Source: Pseudomonas siliginis (lineage in GTDB: Bacteria > Pseudomonadota > Gammaproteobacteria > Pseudomonadales > Pseudomonadaceae). Taken from it: DNA of 64,000 nucleotides. Shown here one piece after another: positions 37,621 to 48,110 of the stretch. The notes under the pieces were generated by a model that saw nothing but the letters and a program-made list of their open reading frames with translations, ran no database searches and was not told the origin of the DNA. How positions within the stretch are numbered: the stretch's first letter is position 1; each line of letters begins with the position of its first letter. The DNA is taken from the NCBI RefSeq assembly GCF_019145195.1, contig NZ_JAHSTW010000002.1:620001-684000 (forward strand). The letters are read 5' to 3'. Both the position numbers and the translations under genes were made by a program.

Positions 37621-38340
37621 TCAGTCATTCCCAGTGCCGACGCTCTCCAACCGATACCCATACCCATAAATTGTCAGCAACTGCCAACCCCGATCCGCTG
37701 TCAGCCCGAGCTTGTTGCGTAATCGGTAGATATGCGTATCCAGTGGCCGCGAAGAGGTTGTCTCCTCGTTCGGCCAGAAGCGCTCGTACAGGTAATCACG
37801 CGACAATGGCCGCCCCAGGTTACTGAACAGGCAGCGCGCCAAGCGGTATTCGCGTTCGGTCATGAGGATCGGTTTGCCTTCACGGGTGACGGTCAGTTCG
37901 GCGTCGTCGAAAGTCAGATCGTGAAACGTCTGTATTTCGCCCGCCGCGCTGCGCGGTTGGCTATGCCGACGCAATACCGCAGCCACCCTCGCCTTCAACT
38001 CATTGGGGCGAAACGGCTTACTGACATAATCGTCAGCCCCGGCATTCAAGGCTTGAACGATATCGCTCTCGCCATCGCGGCTGGTGAGCATGATTGCAGC
38101 GGGTGGCGCGTCCATGTGTTCGCGGGTCCAGCGCAGCAGTGCCAGACCCGTGAGATCAGGAAGTTGCCAATCGAGAATCAACAGGTCGAAGGTTTCCCGG
38201 CGCAGCTGGCGCAACAAGTCTTCGCCGCGCTCGAAGCTGTGCAGTGACCACGGCTGTTCGCCAGCTTCGGCCATTTGCTCCAGGGTTTGCTCGACCCGGC
38301 GCAGTTCGGCGGGTTCATCGTCCAGAATGGCAACGCGCAT
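37621..38340 (-). CDS. OmpR-family two-component response regulator
   Basis: A 239-residue regulator. The receiver domain has the acidic pair in MRVAILDDEP, the phospho-acceptor Asp57 in LLILDWQLPD, and the Lys in YVSKPFRPNE. The C-terminal winged helix has LMTEREYRLARCLFSN and VDTHIYRLRNKLG-like DTHIYRLRNKLGL, ending in YGYGYRLE. The start MRVAILDD is preferred to an upstream one that adds 13 residues. It is divergent from the sensor kinase at 38505, across a 164-base gap that should hold both promoters. The stimulus is unknown. Confidence 0.93.
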   Translation of the reverse strand: MRVAILDDEPAELRRVEQTLEQMAEAGEQPWSLHSFERGEDLLRQLRRETFDLLILDWQLPDLTGLALLRWTREHMDAPPAAIMLTSRDGESDIVQALNAGADDYVSKPFRPNELKARVAAVLRRHSQPRSAAGEIQTFHDLTFDDAELTVTREGKPILMTEREYRLARCLFSNLGRPLSRDYLYERFWPNEETTSSRPLDTHIYRLRNKLGLTADRGWQLLTIYGYGYRLESVGTGND

Positions 38341-38504
38341 CGGCGGTGTTCCTTGTCGCTGGGGCTGGGATGTCGACAATAGCGACTCCCCGGCCGCGAT
38401 GAAAGAAGCAGCCCGTCGGTGGTCGACGTCCGCTATGATTCTTCGGGTCTACGCCTCCGACCCGAGACCTATGAAACCCTATCCACTGCCCTGCCCTTTG
38501 CCTC

Positions 38505-40040
38505 ATGCGTAGCCCTCAACGCCGACGTGAAAGTCGTGAGCCGAGCCAGGTCCAGCGTCTGTTCCGGCGGCTGGTGCGCGAGTGGTTGTGGATAAGTCTA
38601 GTGCTGTTGCCGCTGACTGCCTTGTTGTCTTATCGCGCCCAGATCAATCTGCACAATCCGTCGCCAGCGCCCGGCGCGCTGTTGTCCGTGGCGATGGTCG
38701 CGGGTGTGCTGGGATTATTGCTGTGGCGGCCGCGTTGGGCGCTGTGGGTAACCTTGGTCGGTATGGCCTGTGCGCTGATCGCCAGCGCCCTCCTGGCCGA
38801 AGTCCGCTACTGGTGGTCGCCAACGCCAGCAGCCTTGGGGATGTTGTTCGGTTACCTGATCTGGAACTGGCGACGCCTGAGTGTTGTGCTGACCTACTTC
38901 GGCTGGGAGCTGGCACGTCTGGACAGCGAACCGAAAGTCTTCCCTGAACGTCGGCGGACCCGCTTCACCGGTGCCGACCGTTTGCAGGGCCAGATCATGG
39001 CGCTCGAACAAGCCATGAGCCGCACCCGCGACACCCGGCGGTTCATTGCCGATGGCCTGGAATACCTGCCGGTGGCGACGCTGATCAGTGATCCGCTGGG
39101 CAAGATTCTGCTGGGCAATCGCAAGGCGCGCGAGTTGTTCGAGGATCCGCTGGTGGGCGATGACGTACTCGAGCAACTGGCACGGCTCGGCTATCCGGAA
39201 TTATCCACAACGCCGCGACCGCCGCTGGCCACGCTGCCGCTGCTGGAATTTCGCGATCACAAGGAACGCAGTCTGCGCCTGGAAAGAGCGGCGCTGCTGC
39301 CGGTCGACGGCGATACGCCGATCGGTTGGCTGCTCAGCCTGACGGACTTGAGTGCCGAGCGTGCGGCCGAGGAGCAGCGCGGCGTCCTGCTGCGTTTTCT
39401 TTCCCACGACCTGCGCGCCCCCCATTCGGCGATCCTCGCCCTGCTGGATGTGCATCGTCATCAGGCGGGTGCTGATGCGCCGCTGTTCGAGCAGATTGAG
39501 CGTCAGGTGCGCCGCGCGCTGGATCTGACCGATGGTTTTGTCTTGTTGGCGCGCGCTGAATCCGAAACCTACCAGTTCCGCCCGACATTGTTCGCCATGC
39601 TGGTACTGGATGTGCTCGATCAGGCGTTGCCGATCGCCCAGCAGAAACGCATCGAGCTGCTCAACGAGGTCGATGAGCAATGCCAGGAGCGGCTGATTCT
39701 GGCCGATCAGGGATTGCTGACGCGCGCCCTGTTCAACCTGCTGGAAAACGCGATCAAGTACAGCCCGGCAGACAGCACGGTGCAACTGACGGTCAGCTGT
39801 GATGGGCAGTGGCTGCGCTGCGAATTGACCGATCAGGGCAAGGGCATTGCCGCCGATGAATTGCCTGACCTGTTCAGCCAGTATCGGCGTTTCTCTTCGG
39901 CCCAGGGCATCGACGGCGTGGGCTTGGGTTTGTCGATGGTCAAAGCCGTGATTGATCATCATGGCGGTACGATTGAGTGTCGTAGCGTGGTCGATGCGGG
40001 AACCACTTTCCTTATCGAGTTGCCGCTGCTTGCTGAATGA
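38505..40040 (+). CDS. Membrane sensor histidine kinase, partner of the adjacent regulator
   Basis: A 511-residue kinase. Several hydrophobic segments occupy about residues 27-125, with only short loops and no sizeable periplasmic domain. A PAS-like segment follows (LEYLPVATLISDPLGKILLGN), then the HisKA box FLSHDLRAPHSAI with the phosphorylated His near residue 301, and the ATPase N box NLLENAIKYSP, with GVGLGLSMVKAV and GTTFLIELP at the end. The cytoplasmic half resembles kinases of the CHASE2 group but the CHASE2 domain is absent. Two perfect DnaA boxes lie inside (38587-38595, 39201-39209). Confidence 0.92.
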   Translation: MRSPQRRRESREPSQVQRLFRRLVREWLWISLVLLPLTALLSYRAQINLHNPSPAPGALLSVAMVAGVLGLLLWRPRWALWVTLVGMACALIASALLAEVRYWWSPTPAALGMLFGYLIWNWRRLSVVLTYFGWELARLDSEPKVFPERRRTRFTGADRLQGQIMALEQAMSRTRDTRRFIADGLEYLPVATLISDPLGKILLGNRKARELFEDPLVGDDVLEQLARLGYPELSTTPRPPLATLPLLEFRDHKERSLRLERAALLPVDGDTPIGWLLSLTDLSAERAAEEQRGVLLRFLSHDLRAPHSAILALLDVHRHQAGADAPLFEQIERQVRRALDLTDGFVLLARAESETYQFRPTLFAMLVLDVLDQALPIAQQKRIELLNEVDEQCQERLILADQGLLTRALFNLLENAIKYSPADSTVQLTVSCDGQWLRCELTDQGKGIAADELPDLFSQYRRFSSAQGIDGVGLGLSMVKAVIDHHGGTIECRSVVDAGTTFLIELPLLAE

Positions 40041-40050
40041 AAAAGGGGCA

Positions 40051-40082
40051 TAAAAAAACCGGCTATAACGGCCGGTTTTTTT
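40051..40082 (+). terminator. Bidirectional terminator between the kinase gene and the acyltransferase gene
   Basis: AAAAAAACCGGC / GCCGGTTTTTTT pair around a short loop, giving T-runs on both strands. It lies 11 bases after the kinase stop and can also stop leftward transcripts. Between it and 40211 the DNA is AT-rich with one perfect TTATCCACA at 40198-40206. Confidence 0.9.
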
Positions 40083-40210
40083 ACATCCGAATAAAACTTA
40101 TGCACGGATTTTGTTCAATTCATAGATTTATAAATATCTATCAAAATCAATAAGTTAGATAATAATTGTGGGCTTTTTAAGCGAAAGCGTACACAGGTTA
40201 TCCACAAAAT

Positions 40211-40990
40211 TCAGACAGCCAGCTGGTCACTCGCGGCCGGTGCCTGTGGCGCCGGTGGCAGCGAACCCATTTCACGCTGGGTCTTCTCGTTCCACGCCTG
40301 CACACGGTCATTCAGATCAGCGATGGCGCGCGGCCCGCTGCCTTCGGCATACATCGGTTCGCCAATGACCACGGTGATCACTCCGGCCTGTTTGCCCCAG
40401 CCGATTTTTGGCCAGAATTTGCCGGCATTGTGTGCAATCGGCAGCACCGGAAGCGCCGCATTCACTGCCAATGCGCTGCCACTGCGGGAGAATTTTCCGA
40501 CAGTGCCGTAGGGGACTCGTGTGCCTTCGGGGAAGATCAGCACCCAGACGTTGTCCTTGAGCAGCTCGTCGCCTTTGGCCGCGACTTGTTTGAGCGCGGC
40601 CTTCGGGTTGTCGCGGTCGATGGCGATCGGGCGCAGCATGGCCATGGCCCAGCCGAAGAACGGCACGTAGAGCAATTCGCGCTTGAGCACTTGGCTCAAT
40701 GGCGAGAAATAAGCGGAGAGAAAGAAGGTCTCCCAAGTGCTCTGGTGGTTCGATTGAATCACGCAGGGCCGGTCAGGCACGTTTTCCGCACCTTTGATTT
40801 CGTAGCGGATGCCAAGGAAAACCTTGGTCAGCCACAGGGCGCAACGGCACCAGTACACATTGATGAAACGATAGCGCGCCTTGAAGGACAGAAACGGCGC
40901 GATGAAAAAGCTCAGACTGCACCACAGCAACGCTGTTGTGCCCAGCAGCAGATAAAAAACAAAGATTCTGAAGGCCCGCAGTATCGACAT
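40211..40990 (-). CDS. 1-acyl-sn-glycerol-3-phosphate acyltransferase (HdtS/PA0005-like)
   Basis: A 259-residue membrane-bound PlsC-type acyltransferase. A hydrophobic N-terminus (FRIFVFYLLLGTTALLW and on) anchors it. Motif I is NHQSTWET with His82, where the usual Asp of HX4D is Glu87; motif III is FPEGTR. It should acylate lysophosphatidic acid. In P. fluorescens F113 the homologue HdtS was reported to direct N-acyl-homoserine lactone production; in P. aeruginosa the gene is PA0005, between gyrB and gmhB as here. The start at 40990 (MSILRAFRIF) is chosen over a longer form. Confidence 0.9.
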   Translation of the reverse strand: MSILRAFRIFVFYLLLGTTALLWCSLSFFIAPFLSFKARYRFINVYWCRCALWLTKVFLGIRYEIKGAENVPDRPCVIQSNHQSTWETFFLSAYFSPLSQVLKRELLYVPFFGWAMAMLRPIAIDRDNPKAALKQVAAKGDELLKDNVWVLIFPEGTRVPYGTVGKFSRSGSALAVNAALPVLPIAHNAGKFWPKIGWGKQAGVITVVIGEPMYAEGSGPRAIADLNDRVQAWNEKTQREMGSLPPAPQAPAASDQLAV

Positions 40991-41074
40991 GGCGACGGTT
41001 ACCGTTACGGGGCAATGCCCCGACTGTTCAAGCGCACTCCCGAGCAATCCCTGGCCAGGAAATTCAGAAGTACT

Positions 41075-41608
41075 CTAGTTGTGGATAAGTTCTGCGGCAA
41101 TCGCCGCCAGATCGTCAAAAATCAGAGTGCCAACCGGCAGGGTTTTGCCCTGAGTCTTTTCGCCTTTCCCGGTCTTCACCAAAACTGGCTGTGAATCGAC
41201 GGCTTTGGCGGCCTCCAGGTCACCAAGGCTGTCGCCGACGAACCAGACGTTGGTCAACGGCACCGTGTAATGCTCGGCAATGGCTTTCAGCATTCCCGGT
41301 TTCGGTTTGCGGCAATCGCAACCTTCGTCCGGGCCGTGCGGGCAATACACGATCAGACCGACTTCGCCGCCCTGCGCCGCGACCAGCTCGCGCAGGCGCG
41401 CGTGCATGGCCTCGAGGGTGGCGAGGTCGTAGTAGCCGCGAGCAATGCCCGACTGGTTGGTGGCCACCGCCACCGTCCAGCCGGCCTTGCTCAACTGCGC
41501 AATCGCTTCGATCGAGCCGGGCAGCGGAATCCACTCCTCCACCGACTTGATGTAGGCATCGGAGTCGTAATTGATCACGCCGTCACGATCGAGAATCAGC
41601 AGTTTCAA
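41075..41608 (-). CDS. gmhB: D-glycero-beta-D-manno-heptose-1,7-bisphosphate 7-phosphatase
   Basis: A 177-residue HAD phosphatase for ADP-heptose synthesis in the LPS inner core. The nucleophile motif is LLILDRDGVIN, motif II is VATNQSG, and the zinc ligands lie in YCPHGPDEGCDCRKPKPG. The start is TTG at 41608 with GAGGG seven bases upstream, placed over the stop codon of glyS, so translation is probably coupled to glyS. A DnaA box sits near its 3' end (41080-41088). Confidence 0.93.
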   Translation of the reverse strand: MKLLILDRDGVINYDSDAYIKSVEEWIPLPGSIEAIAQLSKAGWTVAVATNQSGIARGYYDLATLEAMHARLRELVAAQGGEVGLIVYCPHGPDEGCDCRKPKPGMLKAIAEHYTVPLTNVWFVGDSLGDLEAAKAVDSQPVLVKTGKGEKTQGKTLPVGTLIFDDLAAIAAELIHN

Positions 41609-41618
41609 CAGCAATCCC

Positions 41619-43673
41619 TCAACCCAGCAGCGAAATGTCGGCAACACCGAGGAACAGGCCACGCAGGCGCGCCAGCAGCGCGTAGCGGTTGGCCCGCACA
41701 TTGGCGTCGTCGGCATTGACCATCACCGCGTCGAAGAACGCGTCGACCGGCTCGCGAAGTGCTGCCAGGCGTGCCAGCGATTCGTTGTACTGACGCGCTG
41801 CGGCCATTGGCTGCACGGCCTGATCCGCTTGCTGGATCGCCGAGTACAGCGAGAACTCGTTGGCGTTGTCGAAATACTTGGCTTCGACCACGGTCGGTAC
41901 CGAGCCTTCGACTTTGCTCAACAGGTTCGACACGCGCTTGTTCACCGCCGCCAGCGCTGCCGCTTCCGGCAGTTTGCGGAAGGCCTGAACCGCTTGCACA
42001 CGCTGGTCGAAGTCCAGCGCCGAACCCGGCTTCAATGCACGTACCGACAGGTAGGTGGCGACGTCGACGCCTTCGTCTTCATAACGCGCACGCAGGCGGT
42101 CGAAGATGAATTCCAGCACGGCATCGTTTAGGCCGGCAGCCTTGACCTTGCCGCCGAATGCATTCACCGCGAAAGCCACGGCGTCGTTCAGGTCCAGGTC
42201 CAGTTGTTTCTCGATCAGGATACGCAGCACGCCCAGTGCCGCACGGCGCAGGGCATACGGGTCTTTGCTGCCGGTTGGCAGCATGCCGATACCGAAGATG
42301 CCGACCAGAGTGTCGAGCTTGTCGGCGATGGCGACGGCTGCACCGGTCAGGGTCGCCGGCAATTCAGCCCCGGCACCGCGTGGCATGTATTGCTCGTTCA
42401 GCGCCAGCGCAACGTCCTGTGGCTCGCCGTCATTGAGGGCGTAGTAGTAACCGGCGACACCTTGCATCTCCGGGAACTCGCCAACCATTTCGGTGGCCAG
42501 GTCGCACTTCGACAGCAGGCCCGCGCGGGCAGCCCACGACGCGTTGCCGCCGATACGTGCGGCGATGTACGCGGCCAGTTTGGAAACGCGCTCGGCCTTG
42601 TCGTAGACGCTGCCGAGTTTTTCCTGGAACACCACGTTCTGCAGGCGCAGGTTGAAGTCTTCGAGCTTCTGCTTCTTGTCCTGCTTGAAGAAGAACTCGG
42701 CGTCGGTCAGGCGTGGGCGAACCACTTTCTCGTTACCGGCGATGATCTGCTGCGGGTCTTTGCTTTCGATGTTGGCCACGGTAATGAAACGTGGCAGCAA
42801 CTTGCCGTCGGCATCCAGCAGGCAGAAGTACTTCTGGTTGTCCTGCATGGTGGTGATCAGCGCTTCCTGCGGCACGTCGAGGAAGCGTTCTTCAAACGAG
42901 CACACCAGTGGCACCGGCCATTCGACCAGTGCGGTCACTTCGTCGAGCAGCGCCGGTGGCACGATCGCCGTGCCTTCCTGACGGGTGGCCAGCTCTTCGG
43001 TACGCTTGCTGATGATCTCGCGACGCTCGTTGGCATCGGCCAATACATACGCGGCCCGCAGGTCGGCGAGGTAGCTCGACGGCGAACCGATGCGCACGCT
43101 CTCCGGATGATGGAAGCGGTGACCACGGGATTCACGGCCAGCCTTCTGTGCGAGGATCGTGCAATCGATGACCTGGTCACCGAGCAGCATCACCAGCCAC
43201 TGCGTCGGACGCACGAATTCTTCCTTGCGCGCACCCCAACGCATGCGTTTCGGAATCGGCAGGTCGTTCAGCGAATCTTCGACGATGGTCGGCAGCAGGC
43301 TCGCGGTCGGCTTGCCGGCGATGTTCTGGCTGTAGCGCAGTTTCGGACCGCTCTGGTCGATTTCGCTCAGCTCGACGCCGCACTTCTTGGCGAAGCCCAG
43401 GGCGGCCTGAGTCGGATTGCCATCAGCGTCGAACGCGGCCTGACGTGGCGGGCCATCGAGGTTGATGCTGCGATCCGGCTGCTGAGTGGCCAGCGCAGTG
43501 ATCAGCACGGCCAGACGACGTGGCGCGGCATAAACGGTTTTGCTTTCGTAGCTCAGGCCGGCGGCTTGCAGGCCCTTGTCGATACCGGCGAGGAACGCAT
43601 CAGCCAAAGTGTTCAGGGCTTTGGGTGGCAGTTCTTCGGTGCCCAGTTCAACCAGAAAATCTTGCGCACTCAT
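41619..43673 (-). CDS. glyS: Glycyl-tRNA synthetase beta subunit
   Basis: A 684-residue subunit of the bacterial alpha2beta2-type glycyl-tRNA synthetase. It begins [20 protein letters not shown], the family marker, and ends with an anticodon-binding/DALR-like helical region. It partners the alpha subunit encoded immediately upstream, with a 4-base overlap (ATGA), and continues into gmhB. Confidence 0.98.
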   Translation of the reverse strand: MSAQDFLVELGTEELPPKALNTLADAFLAGIDKGLQAAGLSYESKTVYAAPRRLAVLITALATQQPDRSINLDGPPRQAAFDADGNPTQAALGFAKKCGVELSEIDQSGPKLRYSQNIAGKPTASLLPTIVEDSLNDLPIPKRMRWGARKEEFVRPTQWLVMLLGDQVIDCTILAQKAGRESRGHRFHHPESVRIGSPSSYLADLRAAYVLADANERREIISKRTEELATRQEGTAIVPPALLDEVTALVEWPVPLVCSFEERFLDVPQEALITTMQDNQKYFCLLDADGKLLPRFITVANIESKDPQQIIAGNEKVVRPRLTDAEFFFKQDKKQKLEDFNLRLQNVVFQEKLGSVYDKAERVSKLAAYIAARIGGNASWAARAGLLSKCDLATEMVGEFPEMQGVAGYYYALNDGEPQDVALALNEQYMPRGAGAELPATLTGAAVAIADKLDTLVGIFGIGMLPTGSKDPYALRRAALGVLRILIEKQLDLDLNDAVAFAVNAFGGKVKAAGLNDAVLEFIFDRLRARYEDEGVDVATYLSVRALKPGSALDFDQRVQAVQAFRKLPEAAALAAVNKRVSNLLSKVEGSVPTVVEAKYFDNANEFSLYSAIQQADQAVQPMAAARQYNESLARLAALREPVDAFFDAVMVNADDANVRANRYALLARLRGLFLGVADISLLG

Positions 43674-44623
43674 TGTGCAGCCTCCAGCTTGGCCAGTACT
43701 TCGTCACGCAGGTCCGGGGTCGCCATCGGGAAGCCCAGCTTGGCGCGGGCCAGCAGATAGGCTTGCGCAACGGAACGCGCCAGGGTGCGTACGCGCAGAA
43801 TGTATTGCTGACGCGCGGTTACCGAGATCGCCCGGCGCGCATCCAGCAGGTTGAAGGTGTGCGACGCCTTCAGCACCATTTCGTAGCTCGGCAACGGCAG
43901 CGGCTGGTCGAGTTCGATCAGGCGCTTGGCTTCGCTTTCATAGAAGTCGAACAGCTCGAACAGTTTGTCGACGTTGGCGTGTTCGAAGTTGTAGGTGGAC
44001 TGCTCCACTTCGTTCTGGTGGAACACATCGCCATAGGTGACTTTGCCGAACGGGCCGTCAGCCCAGACCAGGTCGTAGACCGAATCGACGCCTTGCAGGT
44101 ACATCGCCAGACGCTCGAGACCGTAGGTGATCTCGCCGGTCACCGGGTAGCACTCGATGCCGCCCGCTTGCTGGAAGTAGGTGAACTGGGTGACTTCCAT
44201 GCCGTTGAGCCAGACTTCCCAGCCCAGACCCCAGGCGCCGAGGGTCGGCGATTCCCAGTTGTCTTCGACGAAGCGGATGTCGTGCACCAGCGGGTCGAGG
44301 CCGACATGCTTGAGCGAGCCCAGGTACAGTTCCTGGAAGTTGTCCGGGTTCGGCTTCAGGACTACCTGGAACTGGTAGTAGTGCTGCAGACGGTTCGGGT
44401 TTTCGCCGTAACGGCCGTCAGTCGGACGGCGGCTTGGCTGCACGTACGCGGCGTTCCAGGTTTCCGGGCCGATGGCGCGCAGGAAGGTCGCGGTGTGGAA
44501 AGTGCCGGCGCCTACTTCCATATCGTAGGGCTGAAGTACCACGCAACCTTGCTCGGCCCAGTATTGCTGGAGCGCGAGGATCAAGTCTTGGAAGGTACGC
44601 ACGGCTGGCGTAGGCTGGCTCAC
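43670..44623 (-). CDS. glyQ: Glycyl-tRNA synthetase alpha subunit
   Basis: A 317-residue class II catalytic subunit. It has [20 protein letters not shown] near the start and motif 2-type residues in [19 protein letters not shown]. The start is GTG at 44623 ([16 protein letters not shown]); an upstream in-frame start would run through the divergent tag promoter and reading frame. It is divergent from tag, the two starts lying about 80 bases apart. Confidence 0.96.
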   Translation of the reverse strand: MSQPTPAVRTFQDLILALQQYWAEQGCVVLQPYDMEVGAGTFHTATFLRAIGPETWNAAYVQPSRRPTDGRYGENPNRLQHYYQFQVVLKPNPDNFQELYLGSLKHVGLDPLVHDIRFVEDNWESPTLGAWGLGWEVWLNGMEVTQFTYFQQAGGIECYPVTGEITYGLERLAMYLQGVDSVYDLVWADGPFGKVTYGDVFHQNEVEQSTYNFEHANVDKLFELFDFYESEAKRLIELDQPLPLPSYEMVLKASHTFNLLDARRAISVTARQQYILRVRTLARSVAQAYLLARAKLGFPMATPDLRDEVLAKLEAAQ

Positions 44624-44704
44624 GAAATTCACCTGTTTCTTGGGCTGCGATTTAAAGAGCGGGAGTATACCCGATTCGTTGCTGCGCACGCCCCCTGGAG
44701 CCTT

Positions 44705-45262
44705 ATGCCACGCTGCTTTTGGTGTACCGAAGATCCGCTGTACATGGCTTATCACGATCAGGAGTGGGGCACGCCGCTGCGCGATGCGCAGGGTTTGTTC
44801 GAGTTGCTTTTGCTCGAAGGGTTCCAGGCCGGGTTGTCGTGGATCACGGTGTTGCGCAAACGTGAGCGCTATCGCGAGGTGCTGTTCGGCTTCGATGTGC
44901 AGCGCGTGGCGCAGATGAGTGACGCCGAGATCGACGAACTGATGCTCGACCCGGGCATCATCCGCAATCGCCTGAAACTCAACGCTGCGCGGCGCAATGC
45001 CCAGGCGTGGCTGGCGCTGGAGGATCCGGTGGCGTTGCTCTGGTCATTCGTAGGCGACCAACCGATCATCAATCATTTCAAGGATCGCAGCGAAGTCCCG
45101 GCGATCACCCCGGAAGCGCTGGCGATGAGCAAGGCGCTGAAAAAGGCCGGCTTCACCTTCGTCGGTCCGACCATTTGCTACGCGCTGATGCAGGCCTCGG
45201 GCATGGTCATGGACCACACCCAGGATTGCGACCGCTACGCGCAGCTTGCCAACGCCGGTTAG
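44705..45262 (+). CDS. tag: DNA-3-methyladenine glycosylase I
   Basis: A 185-residue base-excision glycosylase. It starts [22 protein letters not shown], with a zinc-binding Cys and His, then [16 protein letters not shown] and, at the C-terminus, [15 protein letters not shown] with further zinc ligands. It removes 3-methyladenine from alkylated DNA. The start is the ATG at 44705, although the frame stays open far upstream across glyQ. Confidence 0.95.
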   Translation: MPRCFWCTEDPLYMAYHDQEWGTPLRDAQGLFELLLLEGFQAGLSWITVLRKRERYREVLFGFDVQRVAQMSDAEIDELMLDPGIIRNRLKLNAARRNAQAWLALEDPVALLWSFVGDQPIINHFKDRSEVPAITPEALAMSKALKKAGFTFVGPTICYALMQASGMVMDHTQDCDRYAQLANAG

Positions 45263-45303
45263 AATGCCCGCCTCGCGCACAGCACAAAGATCAGGAGTGA
45301 CCT

Positions 45304-46191
45304 GTGGAAAAGTTTAAAGGCGCCTTGCTGGTAGGCGCTCTGCGGCTGTTTGCCCTGCTGCCATGGCGAGCCGTGCAGGCCGTGGGTTCGGCGATCGGCT
45401 GGATCATGTGGAAAACCCCCAACCGTTCCCGCGACGTGGTGCGGATCAACCTGTCCAAGTGCTTTCCCCAGATGGATGCGGCCGAACGTGAGCGTCTGGT
45501 CGGGCAGAGTCTGAAGGACATCGGCAAGTCGCTGACCGAAAGCGCCTGCGCGTGGATCTGGCCGGCGCAGCGCTCGATCGATCTGGTCCGTGAAGTCGAA
45601 GGCCTTGATGTGTTGAAAGACGCGCTGGCCTCGGGCAAAGGCGTGGTCGGCATCACCAGCCACCTCGGCAACTGGGAAGTGCTCAACCACTTCTATTGCA
45701 GCCAGTGCAAACCGATCATTTTCTACCGTCCGCCGAAGCTCAAGGCAGTGGATGAGTTGCTGCGCAAACAGCGCGTGCAACTGGGCAACAAGGTCGCGGC
45801 GTCGACCAAGGAAGGCATTCTCAGCGTCATCAAGGAAGTGCGCAAGGGTGGTGCCGTGGGCATTCCCGCCGACCCGGAACCAGCCGAATCCGCCGGGATT
45901 TTCGTACCGTTTTTCGCCACCCAGGCACTGACCAGCAAATTTGTGCCGAACATGTTGGCCGGCGGCAAAGCGGTCGGTGTGTTCCTGCACGCCCTGCGCC
46001 TGCCTGACGGCTCGGGCTACAAAGTGATTCTCGAAGCCGCGCCAGAAGCGATGTACAGCACCGATACCGCAGAGTCCTGCGCAGCCATGAGCAAAGTGGT
46101 CGAGCGTTACGTCGCGGCGTATCCGAGCCAGTACATGTGGAGCATGAAACGCTTCAAGAAGCGTCCGCCGGGCGAGGCGCGCTGGTACTGA
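45304..46191 (+). CDS. Lipid A biosynthesis lauroyl-type acyltransferase
   Basis: A 295-residue LpxL/HtrB-family inner-membrane enzyme starting at GTG (MEKFKGALLVGALRLFALLP). The HX4D/E motif is in TSHLGNWEVLNHF; the later segment VGIPADPEPAESAGIFVPFF matches the family. It should add a secondary acyl chain to Kdo-lipid A. Pseudomonas has two HtrB paralogues and the sequence does not tell me which chain this one adds. It lies 41 bases after tag. Confidence 0.9.
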   Translation: MEKFKGALLVGALRLFALLPWRAVQAVGSAIGWIMWKTPNRSRDVVRINLSKCFPQMDAAERERLVGQSLKDIGKSLTESACAWIWPAQRSIDLVREVEGLDVLKDALASGKGVVGITSHLGNWEVLNHFYCSQCKPIIFYRPPKLKAVDELLRKQRVQLGNKVAASTKEGILSVIKEVRKGGAVGIPADPEPAESAGIFVPFFATQALTSKFVPNMLAGGKAVGVFLHALRLPDGSGYKVILEAAPEAMYSTDTAESCAAMSKVVERYVAAYPSQYMWSMKRFKKRPPGEARWY

Positions 46192-46248
46192 GCAACTTCG
46201 CTTGGGGGACGGTTAATGCAGACGGCCTCGCCTTGCGCTATCGGTAGC

Positions 46249-46563
46249 TCAAGGCGCCTGTCGCTCGAGCTTCTTCAGGAACACCGTCATCTCCTTTTCG
46301 GCCTGTTTGTCACCATGGGCGCGGGCCGCTTCGAGGCCTTGTTCCCAGGCCTGACGCGCAGCGGCGTGATCGCCCAGCGCCAGATGCGCCTTGCCCAGCA
46401 ACTTCCACGCCGCCGAGTATTTCGGATCGAAAGCGACACAACGCTGAAAATGCTCGGCAGCCTTGGAGTTTTCACCCAAGTCCAGATAACCCTTGCCCAG
46501 ACCGAAGCGCAGCAGAGCGTTATCCACACCCTTGGCGAGCATTTTTTCCAGGGATTCGAGCAT
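46249..46563 (-). CDS. Small tetratricopeptide-repeat protein
   Basis: A 104-residue soluble protein made of about two to three TPR helices pairs: ALLRFGLGKGYLDLGE, AAEHFQRCVAFDPKY and AAWKLLGKAHLALGD are clear. No signal peptide. It probably mediates protein contacts; the partner is unknown. A homologue occupies this place in P. aeruginosa. A perfect DnaA box lies near its start (46520-46528). Confidence 0.85.
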   Translation of the reverse strand: MLESLEKMLAKGVDNALLRFGLGKGYLDLGENSKAAEHFQRCVAFDPKYSAAWKLLGKAHLALGDHAAARQAWEQGLEAARAHGDKQAEKEMTVFLKKLERQAP

Positions 46564-46616
46564 TGGCGGATTCCTTTCTATTGTTCGTCAGAGAACCTGC
46601 AAGTCTGTCAGACCGC

Positions 46617-46683
46617 TTTCGCGAGCAGGCTCGCTCCCACCTTTGGAATGCATTCCACTGTGGGAGCGAGCCTGCTCGCGAAG
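46617..46683. repeat. REPIN (inverted REP pair)
   Basis: CGCGAGCAGGCTCGCTCCCAC and its inverse GTGGGAGCGAGCCTGCTCGCG are separated by 19 bases, between the TPR gene and trkA. A textbook REPIN of the same family as the one at 13225. Confidence 0.9.
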
Positions 46684-46712
46684 GGGCCATCACGGGCAAC
46701 GTTGTCTTCAGG

Positions 46713-48089
46713 TCAGAAGAAGCTCAACCCCACATGAAACAGCTTCTCCACATCGCGAATGTGCTTTTTGTCCACAAGGAACAGAATCACGTGGTCGCCC
46801 GCTTCGATCACCGTGTCGTCGTGGGCGATGATCACGTTCTCGTTGCGGATCACCGCGCCGATGGTGGTGCCTGGTGGCAGGCCGATCTTCTCGATCGGCT
46901 TGCCGATGACCTTGCTGGACTTCGCATCACCGTGGGCAATCGCCTCGATCGCTTCCGCCGCGCCGCGCCGTAGTGAGTGCACGCTGACGATATCGCCTCG
47001 GCGCACGTGGGCGAGCAGGGTGCCGATGGTCGCCAGTTGCGGGCTGATGGCGATATCGATGTCGCCGCCCTGGATCAGGTCGACGTAGGCCGGGTTGTTG
47101 ATGATCGTCATGACCTTCTTCGCCCCCAGCCGTTTCGCCAGCAGCGACGACATGATGTTGGCTTCGTCATCGTTGGTCAGTGCGAGGAAGATATCGGCGT
47201 CGGCGATGTTCTCTTCCAGCAGCAGATCGCGGTCCGAGGCACTGCCCTGCAACACCACGGTGCTGTCGAGGGTATCGGAGAGGTAGCGGCAACGCGCCGG
47301 GCTCATCTCGATGATCTTCACCTGATAGCGGCTTTCGATGGCCTCGGCCAGGCGCTCGCCGATCTGTCCGCCACCGGCGATAACGATGCGTTTGTAGGTT
47401 TCGTCGAGGCGGCGCATTTCGCTCATCACCGCGCGAATGTCCTCGCGAGCGGCGATGAAAAAAACCTCGTCATCGGCCTCGATCACCGTGTCGCCCTGGG
47501 GCAGGATCGGCCGGTCACGGCGGAAGATCGCCGCGACGCGCGTTTCGACGTTCGGCATGTGCTCACGCAACTGGCGCAGTTGCTGGCCGACCAGCGGCCC
47601 GCCGTAATAGGCGCGCACCGCCACCAGTTGCGCCGCGCCTTCGGCGAAGTCGATCACCTGCAACGCGCCGGGGTGCTGGATCAGGCGCTTGATGTAATTG
47701 GTCACGACCTGCTCGGGGCTGATCAGCACGTCGACCGGAATCGCTTCGTTCTGGAACAACTGCTCCTCGCGATTGAGGTACGACGCTTCGCGCACGCGAG
47801 CGATCTTGGTCGGCGTGTGGAACAGCGTGTGGGCGACCTGGCAGGCAACCATGTTGGTTTCGTCGCTGTTAGTCACCGCTACCAGCATGTCGGCGTCGTC
47901 GGCACCGGCCTGACGCAGCACCGACGGCAGCGAGCCCCGGCCCTGCACGGTGCGGATGTCGAGGCGGTCGCCGAGGTCGCGCAGGCGCTCGCCATCGGTG
48001 TCGACCACAGTGATGTCGTTGGCCTCGCTGGCCAAATGTTCGGCCAGCGAACCGCCGACCTGTCCCGCACCGAGGATGATGATTTTCAT
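46713..48089 (-). CDS. trkA: Trk potassium uptake regulator TrkA
   Basis: A 458-residue peripheral membrane protein with two tandem RCK units. Each begins with a Rossmann motif: [19 protein letters not shown] and later [19 protein letters not shown]; each is followed by a TrkA-C domain. It binds NAD(H)/ATP and gates the TrkH/G potassium channel, whose gene is not in this window. It is followed downstream by the REPIN and precedes nothing on its strand within 150 bases. Confidence 0.96.
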   Translation of the reverse strand: MKIIILGAGQVGGSLAEHLASEANDITVVDTDGERLRDLGDRLDIRTVQGRGSLPSVLRQAGADDADMLVAVTNSDETNMVACQVAHTLFHTPTKIARVREASYLNREEQLFQNEAIPVDVLISPEQVVTNYIKRLIQHPGALQVIDFAEGAAQLVAVRAYYGGPLVGQQLRQLREHMPNVETRVAAIFRRDRPILPQGDTVIEADDEVFFIAAREDIRAVMSEMRRLDETYKRIVIAGGGQIGERLAEAIESRYQVKIIEMSPARCRYLSDTLDSTVVLQGSASDRDLLLEENIADADIFLALTNDDEANIMSSLLAKRLGAKKVMTIINNPAYVDLIQGGDIDIAISPQLATIGTLLAHVRRGDIVSVHSLRRGAAEAIEAIAHGDAKSSKVIGKPIEKIGLPPGTTIGAVIRNENVIIAHDDTVIEAGDHVILFLVDKKHIRDVEKLFHVGLSFF

Positions 48090-48110
48090 CCAGTCACTCC
48101 ATGAATCCGT

